A stretch of 64,000 bases of DNA from Halobaculum roseum (GCF_019880245.1 NZ_CP082286.1:2622521-2686520), one strand, 5' to 3'; counted from the first letter of the stretch, positions 17,202-25,395 are shown. Numbers and translations are program-made. The notes: a model not told the origin generated them from the letters alone.

Positions 17202-17708
17202 CTACTCACTCACTGTGGCAATGGAATCAACTCCGACGGGTCGTCCATGCTCCCACTCGACAGCGAGGACCACGTCTCGAAGCGAGTTGAGTCTGCGCTC
17301 GACAATGTCCAGTGGATGTGAGTCGATGAATTCCGCAGGTTCGTGCGCGACGGATGTCGCGCCGTCGTTGACCTGCAGATGAACTGGTCCGAGGTCGTCG
17401 TGCGTGTCATCCTGGTGCCAGCCCACCAGCAGACTTCGATCTGGCTCGATCCAGTTGAACCAATAGTACTCGTGTGGCTCCCCAGTCTGCAGTTGGAACC
17501 CGATCTCGACCCGCGCGGTCGCCACTGGGTACTCGCCGTCTAAGAACTGGCGTGGGTTTACCTCAGCGACGGCCCGGTACGGGCCAGCTTCACGCGGCTC
17601 AGCGCGTCGCTGCCGAACGTTCTCGAACTCACCGCTGAGTCGGTTCTGGATGCGGTCGTGGAGCCGCTTGTTCTGCAAGTTCGCCCGATTAGCGAGGAAA
17701 ACAACCAT
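17202..17708 (-). CDS. TumE/DUF6516-like protein, putative toxin partner
   Basis: 168 residues. The central block (about 65-145) reads YWFNWIEPDRSLLVGWHQDDTH, then GPVHLQVND and FIDSHPLDIVERRLNSL. This resembles the TumE/DUF6516 pattern, in which a W/R-x-W-D segment and spaced His residues (DDTHDD...GPVHLQ) precede a helix. Proteins of this family pair with HTH partners in toxin-antitoxin-like operons. Its ATG overlaps the upstream HTH gene stop (TAATG, 17706-17710), so the two are translationally coupled. Codon use is less G/C-biased than that of neighbouring housekeeping genes, consistent with transfer. Toxin activity is inferred only from this resemblance and layout. Confidence 0.55.
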   Translation of the reverse strand: MVVFLANRANLQNKRLHDRIQNRLSGEFENVRQRRAEPREAGPYRAVAEVNPRQFLDGEYPVATARVEIGFQLQTGEPHEYYWFNWIEPDRSLLVGWHQDDTHDDLGPVHLQVNDGATSVAHEPAEFIDSHPLDIVERRLNSLRDVVLAVEWEHGRPVGVDSIATVSE

Positions 17709-18247
17709 TAGGCGAGTGTCGAGGGAGAGTCAGTCCGCGGCGACGAGAGTTCGATGACGTCATCGTACAGTTGGAGAGCGTGTTTCACGAGCCCGAGTTC
17801 CGTGTTGATCGCCTCCCACGTGGCGATCACGTTGCGACGTTCACGAAGTTCCTCCGTCGAGAAGTCCTCGTCCGCGAGTTGTTCCCGGAACTCATCGAGC
17901 GAACTGACCTCGTACTCCGCAGCCAGCTCTTCTTGTTCCTCCGTTAGTTCTGTGAGTTGACTCTCTAGTTCGTCACGCGAGTGAGCCTTGATCAGGTCGG
18001 TCACCTCGTCGAAGAGCATCCGTACGGGATTCAGATCGTAGGCTTTCGTCCCGTCGACAGTCGTTTCCGTGACCCAGTCGTCGCTCTCCAGTCGCCGGAG
18101 TTCATCGTCGGCCGTTGCGCGGGAAACGTCGGCTCGGTCCGCGATCTCTTGCACCGCCGTTGGTTCGTCCAGCAGCTCCACGACGTGCCGGACGCGCTCA
18201 CGTCCGCTCATTGTCTCCGTCCACGATCCTGGGTTCGATTCAACCAT
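17708..18247 (-). CDS. Winged-helix DNA-binding protein with coiled-coil tail (DUF7342-like), putative antitoxin/regulator
   Basis: 179 residues. The N-terminal winged helix-turn-helix (about 15-75) includes PTAVQEIADRADVSRATADDELRRLESDDWV. A Glu-rich helix (about 90-130, LESQLTELTEEQEELAAEYEV) and a C-terminal helical region follow. It is the first gene of the pair, consistent with an antitoxin that represses its own operon. An AT-rich promoter-like sequence (about 18274-18288, revcomp ATAAATTATTTG) lies about 30 nt upstream. A second possible start is M13 (18211), just before GRERVRHVVELL. The family name is given from recollection of similar haloarchaeal proteins. Confidence 0.6.
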   Translation of the reverse strand: MVESNPGSWTETMSGRERVRHVVELLDEPTAVQEIADRADVSRATADDELRRLESDDWVTETTVDGTKAYDLNPVRMLFDEVTDLIKAHSRDELESQLTELTEEQEELAAEYEVSSLDEFREQLADEDFSTEELRERRNVIATWEAINTELGLVKHALQLYDDVIELSSPRTDSPSTLA

Positions 18248-18335
18248 TCGACTAGGTCTTGGACCGCTCCGCTCAAATAATTTATCTTGGTTCAGATATC
18301 CAGATGAGGAGTGATTCGTCCTTCGGTGGAAGGCG

Positions 18336-18358
18336 GTTCAGATGCTGGGAGGCGGCAT
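18336..18358 (+). repeat. Distal, diverged copy of the tRNA-Phe 3' end
   Basis: GTTCAGATGCTGGGAGGCGGCAT aligns with GTTCAAATCGGGGAGGCGGCAT of the tRNA (16874-16895) with a few mismatches and one extra base. The acceptor part, GGGAGGCGGCAT, is identical. It marks the far end of the island. Positions 18359-18510 hold a GAACGAGCGTAGCGAGTGAGC repeat and no gene. Confidence 0.7.
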
Positions 18359-18510
18359 AGTCTCCGGCCGACAACGCGAACGAGCGTAGCGAGTGAGCCG
18401 TCGGTCGGGAATCTGTACCCCCGAGCCGGTTTCACCTTCGAGTTCGGCCGGCGAGTCAATTTCCTCCCGCAGTCGACGAGGCCACGAGGTCGCTGTCGCC
18501 GGCCCCCGGA

Positions 18511-19872
18511 TCAGCTGTCCTCATCGCGGCGGAACACCGGCCAGCGGATCCGCCAGCCGGCCCACCACAGTTCCGCGCCGGCCCAGACGGCCGCCGTCGC
18601 GCCGAACGAGAGGGTCGCGAACAGTTCCACGATCCCGAACCACGGTGGGAGGACGTACAGGATACCGTTAACGACGATGCTCGGCAGGACCGCGTCGAGG
18701 GCATCGAGCGACTGTTTAGGGACGGACGCGGGGTCAGGGACCGACTCACGGGGGCCGGTCCCGCCGACCGACCGCGTCTCGAGGCCGAGACGCTCGGCGC
18801 TCTCGGGGTCGCCGGCCTCCGGGGCGCCGTCGATGTGTTCGATGTCGTAGGCGCCCTTGGTTTCGACCTGCCAGACGACGTCGCCGTCGCGGTCGAGTTC
18901 CATCACGCGCGCGCCGTTGGAGTCGACGATCATCGTGTGCCCGTTCGACAGGCGATCGGCGTCGCGGGGCCACTGCATCCGCGAATCGGACCACTCCCAC
19001 GACTGTCGCCACTCGCCGGCCTCGCGCTGATATTCGACGATGCGACCGTTCTCGGAGTCGGCGACGAGCACCGCCGGGCCGCCGTTCTCCTCGGTGATGT
19101 ACTGCGGGTTGTGCTGTTCGTACAGCGTGTCATGGTCGCCGTCGTCTCCGAGGGTCCACTCCTCCTGGAGACCCGTCTCCCTGTCGAGGAAGACGACCTG
19201 GTCCTGGTTGCGGAGGCTGACCATGATCCGGCCGTCCGGGAGCGCCTCGACGTGATTCAGGTGGGTCCAGTCGCCCGGATAGATCCCGCCGCCAGAGAGC
19301 GGGAGGTCGGTTTGCGCCTCCCACTCCCACTCGATCAGCTCCCGCTCCGTGTCGAGGACGAACACGCGGTCGTAGGCGATGTCGCCGACGACGACGTGGT
19401 CCTCGTCGACGATGTCGATCGCGTGCCACTGGTTCCGGCTTCGGGGGTTGGTTCGCTCGTACAGTCGCTCGCGGTCGCCGGTCGTCAGGTTCAGCCGCTC
19501 GACGACGTTCCGGTTGCACGGGACCGTCGAGTGACACGATCGGCGATCCAGGTTCCGCGTCGCCACGTAGATCACCGTCGCGCGCGTCCCCGGAACGTGG
19601 ACGATCTCGTTGTAGACCGCGTACTCCTCGTCGTAGTGAAGGACGGAACCGTTCGGCGCGAACGCGACGAGGAAGTTGTTCCCGTACTGACTCGTCGTGA
19701 CGACGGTCGTCCCGTTGCGCGGCTCGACCGCCCGCTCGCCCGTCTCGAAGGCCGGACCCTGATCCGTGTTTCGCCCGTCCACGCCCTGTACGGAGGCGAC
19801 TGCGACGGTCCCGACCGAGAGGGTCACGAGGAATGCGACACAGAGTCGTATCGCGGTGCGGCCGTCGATCAC
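18511..19872 (-). CDS. Membrane-anchored arylsulfotransferase (ASST)-like beta-propeller protein
   Basis: About 453 residues from GTG at 19872 (MIDGRTAIRLCVAFLVTLSVG...), chosen because a signal/anchor helix then lies at the N-terminus and an AT-rich CACTTATCAC box sits about 30 nt upstream; the open frame continues to 19980. The middle contains repeated propeller blades with the ASST-type pattern DWTHLNHVEALPDGRIMVSLRNQDQV, plus WEWSDSRMQWPRDADRLSNGHTMIVDS. The C-terminus has two hydrophobic helices (about 385-440), leaving a short cytosolic Arg-rich tail. Bacterial ASST transfers sulfate between phenols. Here the catalytic role is unproven, and a sensor or scaffold role is possible. Confidence 0.75.
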   Translation of the reverse strand: MIDGRTAIRLCVAFLVTLSVGTVAVASVQGVDGRNTDQGPAFETGERAVEPRNGTTVVTTSQYGNNFLVAFAPNGSVLHYDEEYAVYNEIVHVPGTRATVIYVATRNLDRRSCHSTVPCNRNVVERLNLTTGDRERLYERTNPRSRNQWHAIDIVDEDHVVVGDIAYDRVFVLDTERELIEWEWEAQTDLPLSGGGIYPGDWTHLNHVEALPDGRIMVSLRNQDQVVFLDRETGLQEEWTLGDDGDHDTLYEQHNPQYITEENGGPAVLVADSENGRIVEYQREAGEWRQSWEWSDSRMQWPRDADRLSNGHTMIVDSNGARVMELDRDGDVVWQVETKGAYDIEHIDGAPEAGDPESAERLGLETRSVGGTGPRESVPDPASVPKQSLDALDAVLPSIVVNGILYVLPPWFGIVELFATLSFGATAAVWAGAELWWAGWRIRWPVFRRDEDS

Positions 19873-20062
19873 GAGTAGGCGTACGGGAACAATGGCCAGT
19901 GATAAGTGTTGTCGTGGGTCACGGATCAGCGAGGCGACATTCGTCTCGGCGACGCCGCCGCGAACGGGAAGGCACCGCAACCGAGAACCGGGACGGTCGA
20001 ACGACGGTCTCGCCGTCCTCCCCGGGAAAACGGTCTTGTCCGCGCGGAACGTCGGGCCACCG

Positions 20063-20491
20063 ATGCGCTCCGACGCGCCCCGCGCTCGGTCCGACCCCCA
20101 CGGCCCGCTCCTGTACCTGATGAGCCTGCTCTACGTGATCGCGGGCGTGGCGCACTTCCTCGCGCCGACGCCCTTCGAACGGATCGTCCCCCGGGAGTTG
20201 CCCGCCCCCCGAGCGCTCGTGTACCTCTCCGGGCTCGTCGAGATCGCACTCGGAATCGGCGTGCTGATCCCGCGAACACGCCAGATGTCCGCGAAGGGGT
20301 TGGTCCTGCTGCTGCTCGCAGTGTTCCCCGCGAACGTCAATATGGCCGTCCGCGACGTGGGCCCGAACCCGCTCCCCGAGCGCGCGGAGCGACTCTACGA
20401 CGCGGCGCTGTGGATCCGACTCCCGCTCCAGGGCGTCCTGATCGCGTGGGCGTGGTGGTATGCGCGGGATGACTCAGCAGAATCAGCCTGA
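20063..20491 (+). CDS. DoxX-family membrane protein
   Basis: 142 residues with four hydrophobic helices, starting LLYLMSLLYVIAGVAHFLAP (about 16-35). It has the DoxX/DoxD-like pattern GVAHFLAPTPFERIVP and a later PANVNMAVRDVG. Relatives include the DoxD subunit of thiosulfate:quinone oxidoreductase and YqjF-type proteins, but most have no known reaction. It stands alone downstream of the divergent ASST-like gene. Confidence 0.8.
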   Translation: MRSDAPRARSDPHGPLLYLMSLLYVIAGVAHFLAPTPFERIVPRELPAPRALVYLSGLVEIALGIGVLIPRTRQMSAKGLVLLLLAVFPANVNMAVRDVGPNPLPERAERLYDAALWIRLPLQGVLIAWAWWYARDDSAESA

Positions 20492-20577
20492 CGTTGTCGC
20501 TCCGAGCACCCTCCCCGACGGGTGGTCGCCCGGCCCCACGTCCCTTATCACTTCCCTCGCCGAAGGCGAACCCGACC

Positions 20578-20892
20578 ATGACGAAGCTCGCGATCACGCT
20601 CCGGCGTGGAGAAGACATGTCCGTCGAGGAGTTCCGAGAGTACTACCGGGAGGAACACGCGCCCCTCGCGGCCGACCTGCCCGGACTCGAGCGATACTCC
20701 GTCTCGTTCCCGGCGGACCCCGAGTCGGCGTCCTACGACGCGCTCGCGGAGCTGTACTTCCCCGACGACGAGACCATGGCCGCGGCGTTCGACTCCGAAC
20801 TCGGCCGGGAAGTGACCGCCGACGCCGAGACGTTCGCCGACATGGACGCCGCCGAGCGCGTCGTCCTCGACGAGGAGGTCGTCGTCGACTGA
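20578..20892 (+). CDS. EthD-domain (dimeric alpha/beta barrel) protein
   Basis: 104 residues from MTKLAITLRRGEDMSVEEFREYYREEHAPLAADLPG. The Yxx-HAPL segment near residues 22-28 is the hallmark of EthD-type ferredoxin-like folds, which act as small accessory or isomerase-like proteins in degradation pathways. The ATG at 20578 was chosen over upstream codons because it starts the conserved first beta-strand. Substrate unknown. Confidence 0.8.
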   Translation: MTKLAITLRRGEDMSVEEFREYYREEHAPLAADLPGLERYSVSFPADPESASYDALAELYFPDDETMAAAFDSELGREVTADAETFADMDAAERVVLDEEVVVD

Positions 20893-21020
20893 CCGCGTCG
20901 TTCTCGTCGGGGAGCCCCTCATCGACGACGGGAAATCGACGAAATTCATCGACACAATCCTCATACGTGTCGATCTCTCCGCCGCGAGTGGGTCGTTCAC
21001 ACGCGCGGCGGTGACTCGGA

Positions 21021-21030
21021 AGGGTTAACC
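21021..21030 (+). promoter_or_regulatory. TATA-like box of the cold-shock gene
   Basis: AGGGTTAACC is centred about 29 nt upstream of the ATG at 21054, fitting a leaderless mRNA. Confidence 0.5.
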
Positions 21031-21053
21031 GTCGTCCTCCGCTCGTGTCGTGT

Positions 21054-21248
21054 ATGGCAACTGGGAAGGTCGACTTCTTCAACGACACCGGCGGCTACGG
21101 ATTCATCGAGACTGAGGACGCGGACGAGGACGTTTTCTTCCACATGGAGGACGTCGGCGGCCCCGACCTGGAGGAAGGTCAGGAGGTCGAGTTCGATATC
21201 GAGGAGGCCGAGAAGGGCCCCCGCGCGAAGAACCTGCAGCGCCTGTAA
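21054..21248 (+). CDS. CspA-type cold-shock domain protein
   Basis: 64 residues forming a single cold-shock domain. RNP-1-like GGYGFIETED (about 13-22) and RNP-2-like DVFFHMEDV (about 26-34) provide aromatic residues that stack on RNA or ssDNA bases. It is more acidic than bacterial CspA, as expected for a halophile. It likely acts as an RNA chaperone. The start gives the canonical N-terminus MATGKVDFFNDTGG. The 313 nt after it (to nucS) carry a 22-nt tandem repeat and no gene. Confidence 0.93.
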   Translation: MATGKVDFFNDTGGYGFIETEDADEDVFFHMEDVGGPDLEEGQEVEFDIEEAEKGPRAKNLQRL

Positions 21249-21415
21249 GGTTCCGACGAGTCGGTCGCGAGACCGAGCCGCAGTTTTCACCGTTTTTCAC
21301 CCGACAGCGAGCGACCGCGCCGCCGTTCGGTTCGGCCGAACGCGCCGGCGTCGGATCGCTCGCCAGCGACGCCGAGGGCGACACCGGCGCGTCGTCGGGG
21401 GGTCGCCGACGCGTT

Positions 21416-21493
21416 GCCGCCGCGACACTGGTGCGTCCCCGCCGCGACACCGGAACGTCGCCGGCGCGACACTGGGGCGTCGCCGGCGCGTCG
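21416..21493 (+). repeat. 22-nt tandem repeat, three and a half copies
   Basis: Units at 21416-21437, 21438-21459 and 21460-21481 follow the consensus (G/C)CCG(C/G)CGCGACAC(T/C)GG, then xxCGTC, with a partial fourth unit at 21482-21493 and a degenerate relative at 21371-21393. It lies directly upstream of nucS. The repeats are contiguous with no spacers, so this is not CRISPR. Confidence 0.8.
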
Positions 21494-21561
21494 CTTATTT
21501 CCGCCCGCGCCGAACCCGTCGACGTGAACACGGTTCGGCGACCGTCGCGTCGGCGGTGGTC

Positions 21562-22323
21562 ATGGTGACGGCGACGACGCTGCACGAGCCGGCCCACCGC
21601 GAGGCGCTGTGGGAGCTGGAGGCGGCGTTCGACCGCGGCGACCTGATCACGCTGTTCGGTACCTGTACGGTCGAGTACGACGGCCGCGCCGCCTCCTCGC
21701 TGGGGCCGGGCGCCCGCCTGCTCGTGCTCAAGCCGGACGGGTCGGCGCTGGTGCACACCGACGAGGGGCGCACCCCCGTGAACTGGCAGCCGCCGGGGTG
21801 CGAACACCGCGCGGCGGTCCGCGACGGGGGCCTGCGCGTGCGAAGCGTGCGCACGTCGCCCGCGGAGACGCTGGACGTGCGCTTCTCGGCCGTCGACCAG
21901 CTCGCCGCCTACGGCGTCACCGGCGGCCGGTCGGTGGAGGTCGTCGGCAGCGAGGCCGACCTCAAGGAACGCGTCCTTGACGACCCGGAACTCGTCGAGC
22001 CGGGGTTCGAGCCGCTGGCGACCGAGCGCGAGTCCGACGCGGGCCCCATCGACGTGTTCGGCCGCGACGCCGAGGGACGGCCGGTCGTCGTGGAGCTGAA
22101 GCGCCGGCGCGTCGGCCCGGACGCGGCCGGACAGCTCGCGCGCTACGTCAACGCCGTCGAACGCGAGGAACCCGACGGCACCGAGGTCCGCGGGGTGTTG
22201 CTCGCGCCGTCGATCACCGACCGCGCCCGCGAGCTGCTCGCCGACGAGGGGCTCGAACACGTCGCCGCCGGACCGCCGGACGGGGACGGGGATGCCGACA
22301 GCGACGGCGGCGGCGAGACGTGA
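21562..22323 (+). CDS. nucS: Endonuclease NucS/EndoMS
   Basis: About 253 residues, the usual length. NucS cuts DNA at mismatches (EndoMS activity) or at ssDNA flaps and works with PCNA. The N-terminal DNA-binding/dimerisation half includes LITLFGTCTVEYDGRA and VNWQPPGCEH. The C-terminal RecB-like nuclease holds GPIDVFGRDAEGRPVVVELKRRR (about 160-182), supplying the catalytic Asp, Glu and Lys, then AAGQLARYV. The ATG at 21562 was preferred; a GTG two codons earlier (21556) is also possible. The last 20 residues are an Asp/Gly-rich tail. No obvious PCNA-binding motif is visible at the C-terminus. Confidence 0.93.
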   Translation: MVTATTLHEPAHREALWELEAAFDRGDLITLFGTCTVEYDGRAASSLGPGARLLVLKPDGSALVHTDEGRTPVNWQPPGCEHRAAVRDGGLRVRSVRTSPAETLDVRFSAVDQLAAYGVTGGRSVEVVGSEADLKERVLDDPELVEPGFEPLATERESDAGPIDVFGRDAEGRPVVVELKRRRVGPDAAGQLARYVNAVEREEPDGTEVRGVLLAPSITDRARELLADEGLEHVAAGPPDGDGDADSDGGGET

Positions 22324-22457
22324 GGAGCAAGGGGTGTGCGGGTCCCGGTTCGGGGCCCCGTCGGACCGATCCGATCGCCCGTGGGGACCGGCCACACGGC
22401 CGGCGGGCGAAACGTAGGCTTTAACCACGCCACCGCCGTCGTCACGGACAAGTAACC

Positions 22458-22988
22458 ATGTCCGACAAGCCGGCCTCCATGTACCGGAAGATCGACAAGC
22501 CGTCGTACACGCGGCGGGACTACGTCACCGGTATTCCGGGCTCGAAGATCGCACAGCACAACATGGGCGACCTGACGAAGGACCCCGAGGACTACCCCGT
22601 ACACATCTCGCTGGTCACCGAGGAGGACGTCCAGATCCGCCACGGCTCGCTGGAGTCGGCGCGCCTGTCGGCCAACCGCCACCTCATCCGCGAGCTGGGC
22701 GAGGGCAACTACAAGATGGTCCTGCGGAAGTTCCCGCACCAGATCCTGCGCGAGAACAAGCAGGCGACCGGCGCGGGCGCGGACCGCGTCTCCGACGGGA
22801 TGCGCCAGGCGTTCGGCAAGCCGGTCGGCACCGCCGCCCGCATGGGCGCCGGCGAGACCGTCTTCACGGCCTACGTCGACGTCGACCAGGCCGACGCCGT
22901 GAAGGAGGCGTACCGCCGCGCGTACAACAAGATGTCCCCGCCGTTCCGCGTCGTCGTGGAGAAGGGCGAGGACCTGCTCGTCCGGTAA
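22458..22988 (+). CDS. rpl10e: 50S ribosomal protein L10e (uL16)
   Basis: 176 residues with the archaeal/eukaryotic L10e layout: [28 protein letters not shown] at the N-terminus, [32 protein letters not shown] (about 94-125) and the C-terminal [23 protein letters not shown]. It binds 23S rRNA near the A-site/5S region and helps organise the peptidyl-transferase centre. A TATA-like GGCTTTAACC (22418-22427) lies about 36 nt before the ATG, giving a leader of about 10 nt. Confidence 0.97.
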   Translation: MSDKPASMYRKIDKPSYTRRDYVTGIPGSKIAQHNMGDLTKDPEDYPVHISLVTEEDVQIRHGSLESARLSANRHLIRELGEGNYKMVLRKFPHQILRENKQATGAGADRVSDGMRQAFGKPVGTAARMGAGETVFTAYVDVDQADAVKEAYRRAYNKMSPPFRVVVEKGEDLLVR

Positions 22989-23187
22989 GTCGGACGCGTC
23001 GCGGTCCGAACGGTTCGTTTTCACCGCTTCGACGGGTATCAGTAACGAGCGACGGCTCCGTCGCCCGCGACGCCCGGTTCTCCGTCGGCAAAACGACAAC
23101 CCGGAACCGAGTGAAAACGACGGGCAGCGGCGGCGAAAACGCGAAACTCCGGCAGGTCTTTGCCCCGCGAGCGAGCATCCACACCAC

Positions 23188-24354
23188 ATGACAGGAGTAC
23201 GAGTCGCGGGGGTCGGGCTGACGCCGTTCGGCGAGCACGCCGGGCGGACGGGCCGGGACCTGTTCGCGGAGGCGGCGCTCGCGGCGCTCGACGACGCCGG
23301 CGTCGCCGGCGACGACGTGGAGCACCTCAACTACGGCAACTTCATGGGCGCGCTCGCCGAGCGTCAGGGCCACCAGGCGCCGCTGATGGCCGAGGCCGCG
23401 GGGCTGCGCTGTGCGGGCACCCGGTACGAGGAGGCGTGCGCCTCCGCCGGCGTCGCCGTCCGCGAGGCGGTCCGCGCGGTCCGCTCGGGCGAGAACGACG
23501 TGATGCTCGCCGGCGGGATGGAGCGCATGACGAACCTCTCGACGGCGGACGTGACCGAGTCGCTCGCGGTCGCCGCCGACGAGCTGTTCGAGGTGCGCGC
23601 GGGCGTCACCTTCCCCGGCGCGTACGCGCTGATGGCCCGCGCGTACTTCGACGAGTACGGCGGGGGCCGCGAGGACCTCGCGCACGTGGCCGCGAAGAAC
23701 CACGCCAACGCCGTGAACAACGAGTACGCGCAGTACCAGCGGGAGATCACCGTCGAGCAGGCGCTCGACTCGCCGGCGGTCGCCTCCCCGCTGCACCTGT
23801 TCGACGCCTGCCCGATCACGGACGGCGCGAGCGCGCTCGTGCTCGTCTCCGAGGAGTACGCCGAGGAACACGACCTGGACGCGCCGGTCGCGATAACCGG
23901 GACGGGACAGGGCGGCGACCGTGCCGCGCTGCAGGACCGCACGGACATGGCCCGCACGCCCGCCGCCGCCGACGCGGCCGCCGAGGCGTACGGCGACGCC
24001 GGTGTCGCCGGCGACGAGGTCGACGTGGCGGAGGTCCACGACTGCTTCACCATCGCGGAGGTGATGGCGCTTGAGGCGCTGGACTTCTTCGACCCCGGCG
24101 AGGGGATCGGCGCCGCCCGCCGCGGCGACACCACCCGCGACGGCGACCTCCCGGTGAACCTCTCGGGCGGGCTGAAGGCGAAGGGCCACCCGGTCGGCGC
24201 GACCGGCGGCTCGCAGATCGCGGAGATGACCCGCATCCTGCGCGGCGACCACCCCAACAGCGACGCCGTGCCCGACGCGACGGTCGGGCTCACCCACAAC
24301 GCCGGCGGGACGGTCGCCAGCGCCGTCGTCCACGTGCTGGAGGTGGCGGAATGA
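23188..24354 (+). CDS. Thiolase (SCP2/acetyl-CoA C-acyltransferase type)
   Basis: 388 residues. It condenses or cleaves acyl-CoA units. The nucleophile Cys lies in YEEACASAGVAVREAV (about residue 88). The C-terminal half has KGHPVGATGGSQIAEM (active-site His, about 333) and LTHNAGGTVASAVVHVLE in place of the bacterial C-x-G-G-G motif, as in archaeal thiolases that pair with DUF35 proteins. The DUF35 partner gene overlaps it (ATGA, 24351-24354). The pair may act in fatty-acid degradation, as suggested by the acyl-CoA dehydrogenases downstream, or in acetoacetyl-CoA formation. Confidence 0.88.
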   Translation: MTGVRVAGVGLTPFGEHAGRTGRDLFAEAALAALDDAGVAGDDVEHLNYGNFMGALAERQGHQAPLMAEAAGLRCAGTRYEEACASAGVAVREAVRAVRSGENDVMLAGGMERMTNLSTADVTESLAVAADELFEVRAGVTFPGAYALMARAYFDEYGGGREDLAHVAAKNHANAVNNEYAQYQREITVEQALDSPAVASPLHLFDACPITDGASALVLVSEEYAEEHDLDAPVAITGTGQGGDRAALQDRTDMARTPAAADAAAEAYGDAGVAGDEVDVAEVHDCFTIAEVMALEALDFFDPGEGIGAARRGDTTRDGDLPVNLSGGLKAKGHPVGATGGSQIAEMTRILRGDHPNSDAVPDATVGLTHNAGGTVASAVVHVLEVAE

Positions 24355-24746
24355 GCGACCCCGAGCCCGACGGGCCCGCTGACACGGGCTACGACGAGTG
24401 GGCCGACTCGCTGGCAGAGGGCGGCTACTACATCGAGTGTGCGAACGGGCACGGGAACCTCCCGCCGCGGCGCGTGTGCCCGGACTGCGGGAGCACCGAC
24501 CTCTCCGAGGAGCCGCTGCCCGATACCGGCGAGGTCGCCACGTTCTCCGAGGTCCACGTCGCGCCCTCCGGCTTCGGCGAGGAGCCGCCGTACGTCACCG
24601 CGGTCATCGACTTCGGCCTCGTCCGCGTCACCGGGATCGTCCGCGAGTTGTCCGCCGACGAGATCGGGATCGGGACCGCCGTGCGGCCGGACGTGGAGCG
24701 CAACGACGCGACGGGCAAGCGCCTGGTCGTGTTCCGGCCGGCGTAG
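24351..24746 (+). CDS. DUF35/Zn-ribbon OB-fold partner of thiolase
   Basis: 131 residues. A rubredoxin-like zinc ribbon (CANGHGNLPPRRVCPDCGSTDL, about 27-48) precedes an OB-fold (about 55-125). In studied archaeal complexes such proteins bridge thiolase and HMG-CoA synthase and pass acetoacetyl-CoA between them; ChsH2-type relatives serve steroid side-chain hydratases. One zinc position is occupied by His or Asn context and not a fourth clear Cys pair. It is translationally coupled to the thiolase by a 4-nt overlap. Confidence 0.9.
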   Translation: MSDPEPDGPADTGYDEWADSLAEGGYYIECANGHGNLPPRRVCPDCGSTDLSEEPLPDTGEVATFSEVHVAPSGFGEEPPYVTAVIDFGLVRVTGIVRELSADEIGIGTAVRPDVERNDATGKRLVVFRPA

Positions 24747-24785
24747 GGCGGCCGCCGCGCTCGCGGCGGACCGCCCGTCGCGAGT

Positions 24786-25346
24786 TCACTCGATCCGTTC
24801 CAGTTCGTCGGTGTCGTAGTCGGGGACGGACACGGCCTCGTCGAGGTCACCTGCGACGCTCCCGCCGCGGATCGCCTCGTCGAGCGCCTGCCGCAACGGC
24901 CACAGGTCCGGTTTGACGTACGCGTCGTCGCTGCGCCACGCGTAGCGGACGCGCCGGTCGGGGTCGATCAGGAAGACGCCGCGTTTCACCATTCCCCGGT
25001 GGCCCTCCCATTCCTCGTACTTCACGTCGTACGCCGCCGCGACGCTGTGGTCCGTGTCCGACAGCAACGGGAACCCCAGGTCATAGGCGTCGGCGAACGT
25101 ACGGTGCGCGTACGTCGAGTCGCCCGAGATGGCCCACGGCACGACGTTGGGGGTGGCCTCGAAGAAGTCGGCGTCGCGGATGGCACACATCTCGGGCGTA
25201 CACACCGGGCTGAAGTCGGCCGGGTAGAAGAACAACACCACGTGGTTCCCGGCGTCGGTCGTCTCCGACAGCGAGAACTCGTCGCGCTCGGCGCGGACGA
25301 CGCCGACGATCGAGAAATCGGGCGCGAGGTCTCCCGTGGTCAGCAT
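24786..25346 (-). CDS. Peroxiredoxin (BCP/PrxQ-like)
   Basis: 186 residues with a thioredoxin-like fold. FFYPADFSPVCTPEMCAIRD carries the peroxidatic Cys49 and, four residues on, Cys54. This is the Cys-x4-Cys spacing of PrxQ/BCP enzymes, in which the second Cys resolves the sulfenic acid within one subunit. It reduces H2O2 and alkyl hydroperoxides in the cytosol. The protein is longer than minimal BCP (about 155 residues) because of an acidic C-terminal extension (about 155-186). It is convergent with the DUF35 gene. Confidence 0.9.
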   Translation of the reverse strand: MLTTGDLAPDFSIVGVVRAERDEFSLSETTDAGNHVVLFFYPADFSPVCTPEMCAIRDADFFEATPNVVPWAISGDSTYAHRTFADAYDLGFPLLSDTDHSVAAAYDVKYEEWEGHRGMVKRGVFLIDPDRRVRYAWRSDDAYVKPDLWPLRQALDEAIRGGSVAGDLDEAVSVPDYDTDELERIE

Positions 25347-25395
25347 GGTCCGCTTAGTGTTTGTGACCGATTGTCAAGGGTATTTCGGCGCGCGT

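Larger units (their letters stand above)
16895..18358. mobile_element. Small tRNA-Phe-associated insert carrying a two-gene TA-like operon
   Basis: The region between tRNA-Phe and a diverged copy of its 3' end (18336-18358, GTTCAGATGCTGGGAGGCGGCAT) is visibly richer in A+T than the rest of the window. It encodes only two genes (17202-17708 and 17708-18247, minus strand). Boundaries shaped like attL/attR at a tRNA 3' end are typical of integrated elements, but no integrase is present, so it is either a decayed or a passively mobilised element. Positions 16973-17201 (about 230 nt) are AT-rich and contain no convincing gene. A GCGAACGAGCGTAGCGAGTGAGC repeat follows the distal copy at about 18374-18396. 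Confidence 0.65.

Noticed and set aside
21416-21493. CRISPR array
   Set aside because: Units are contiguous 22-mers without unique spacers, and no cas genes are in the window.
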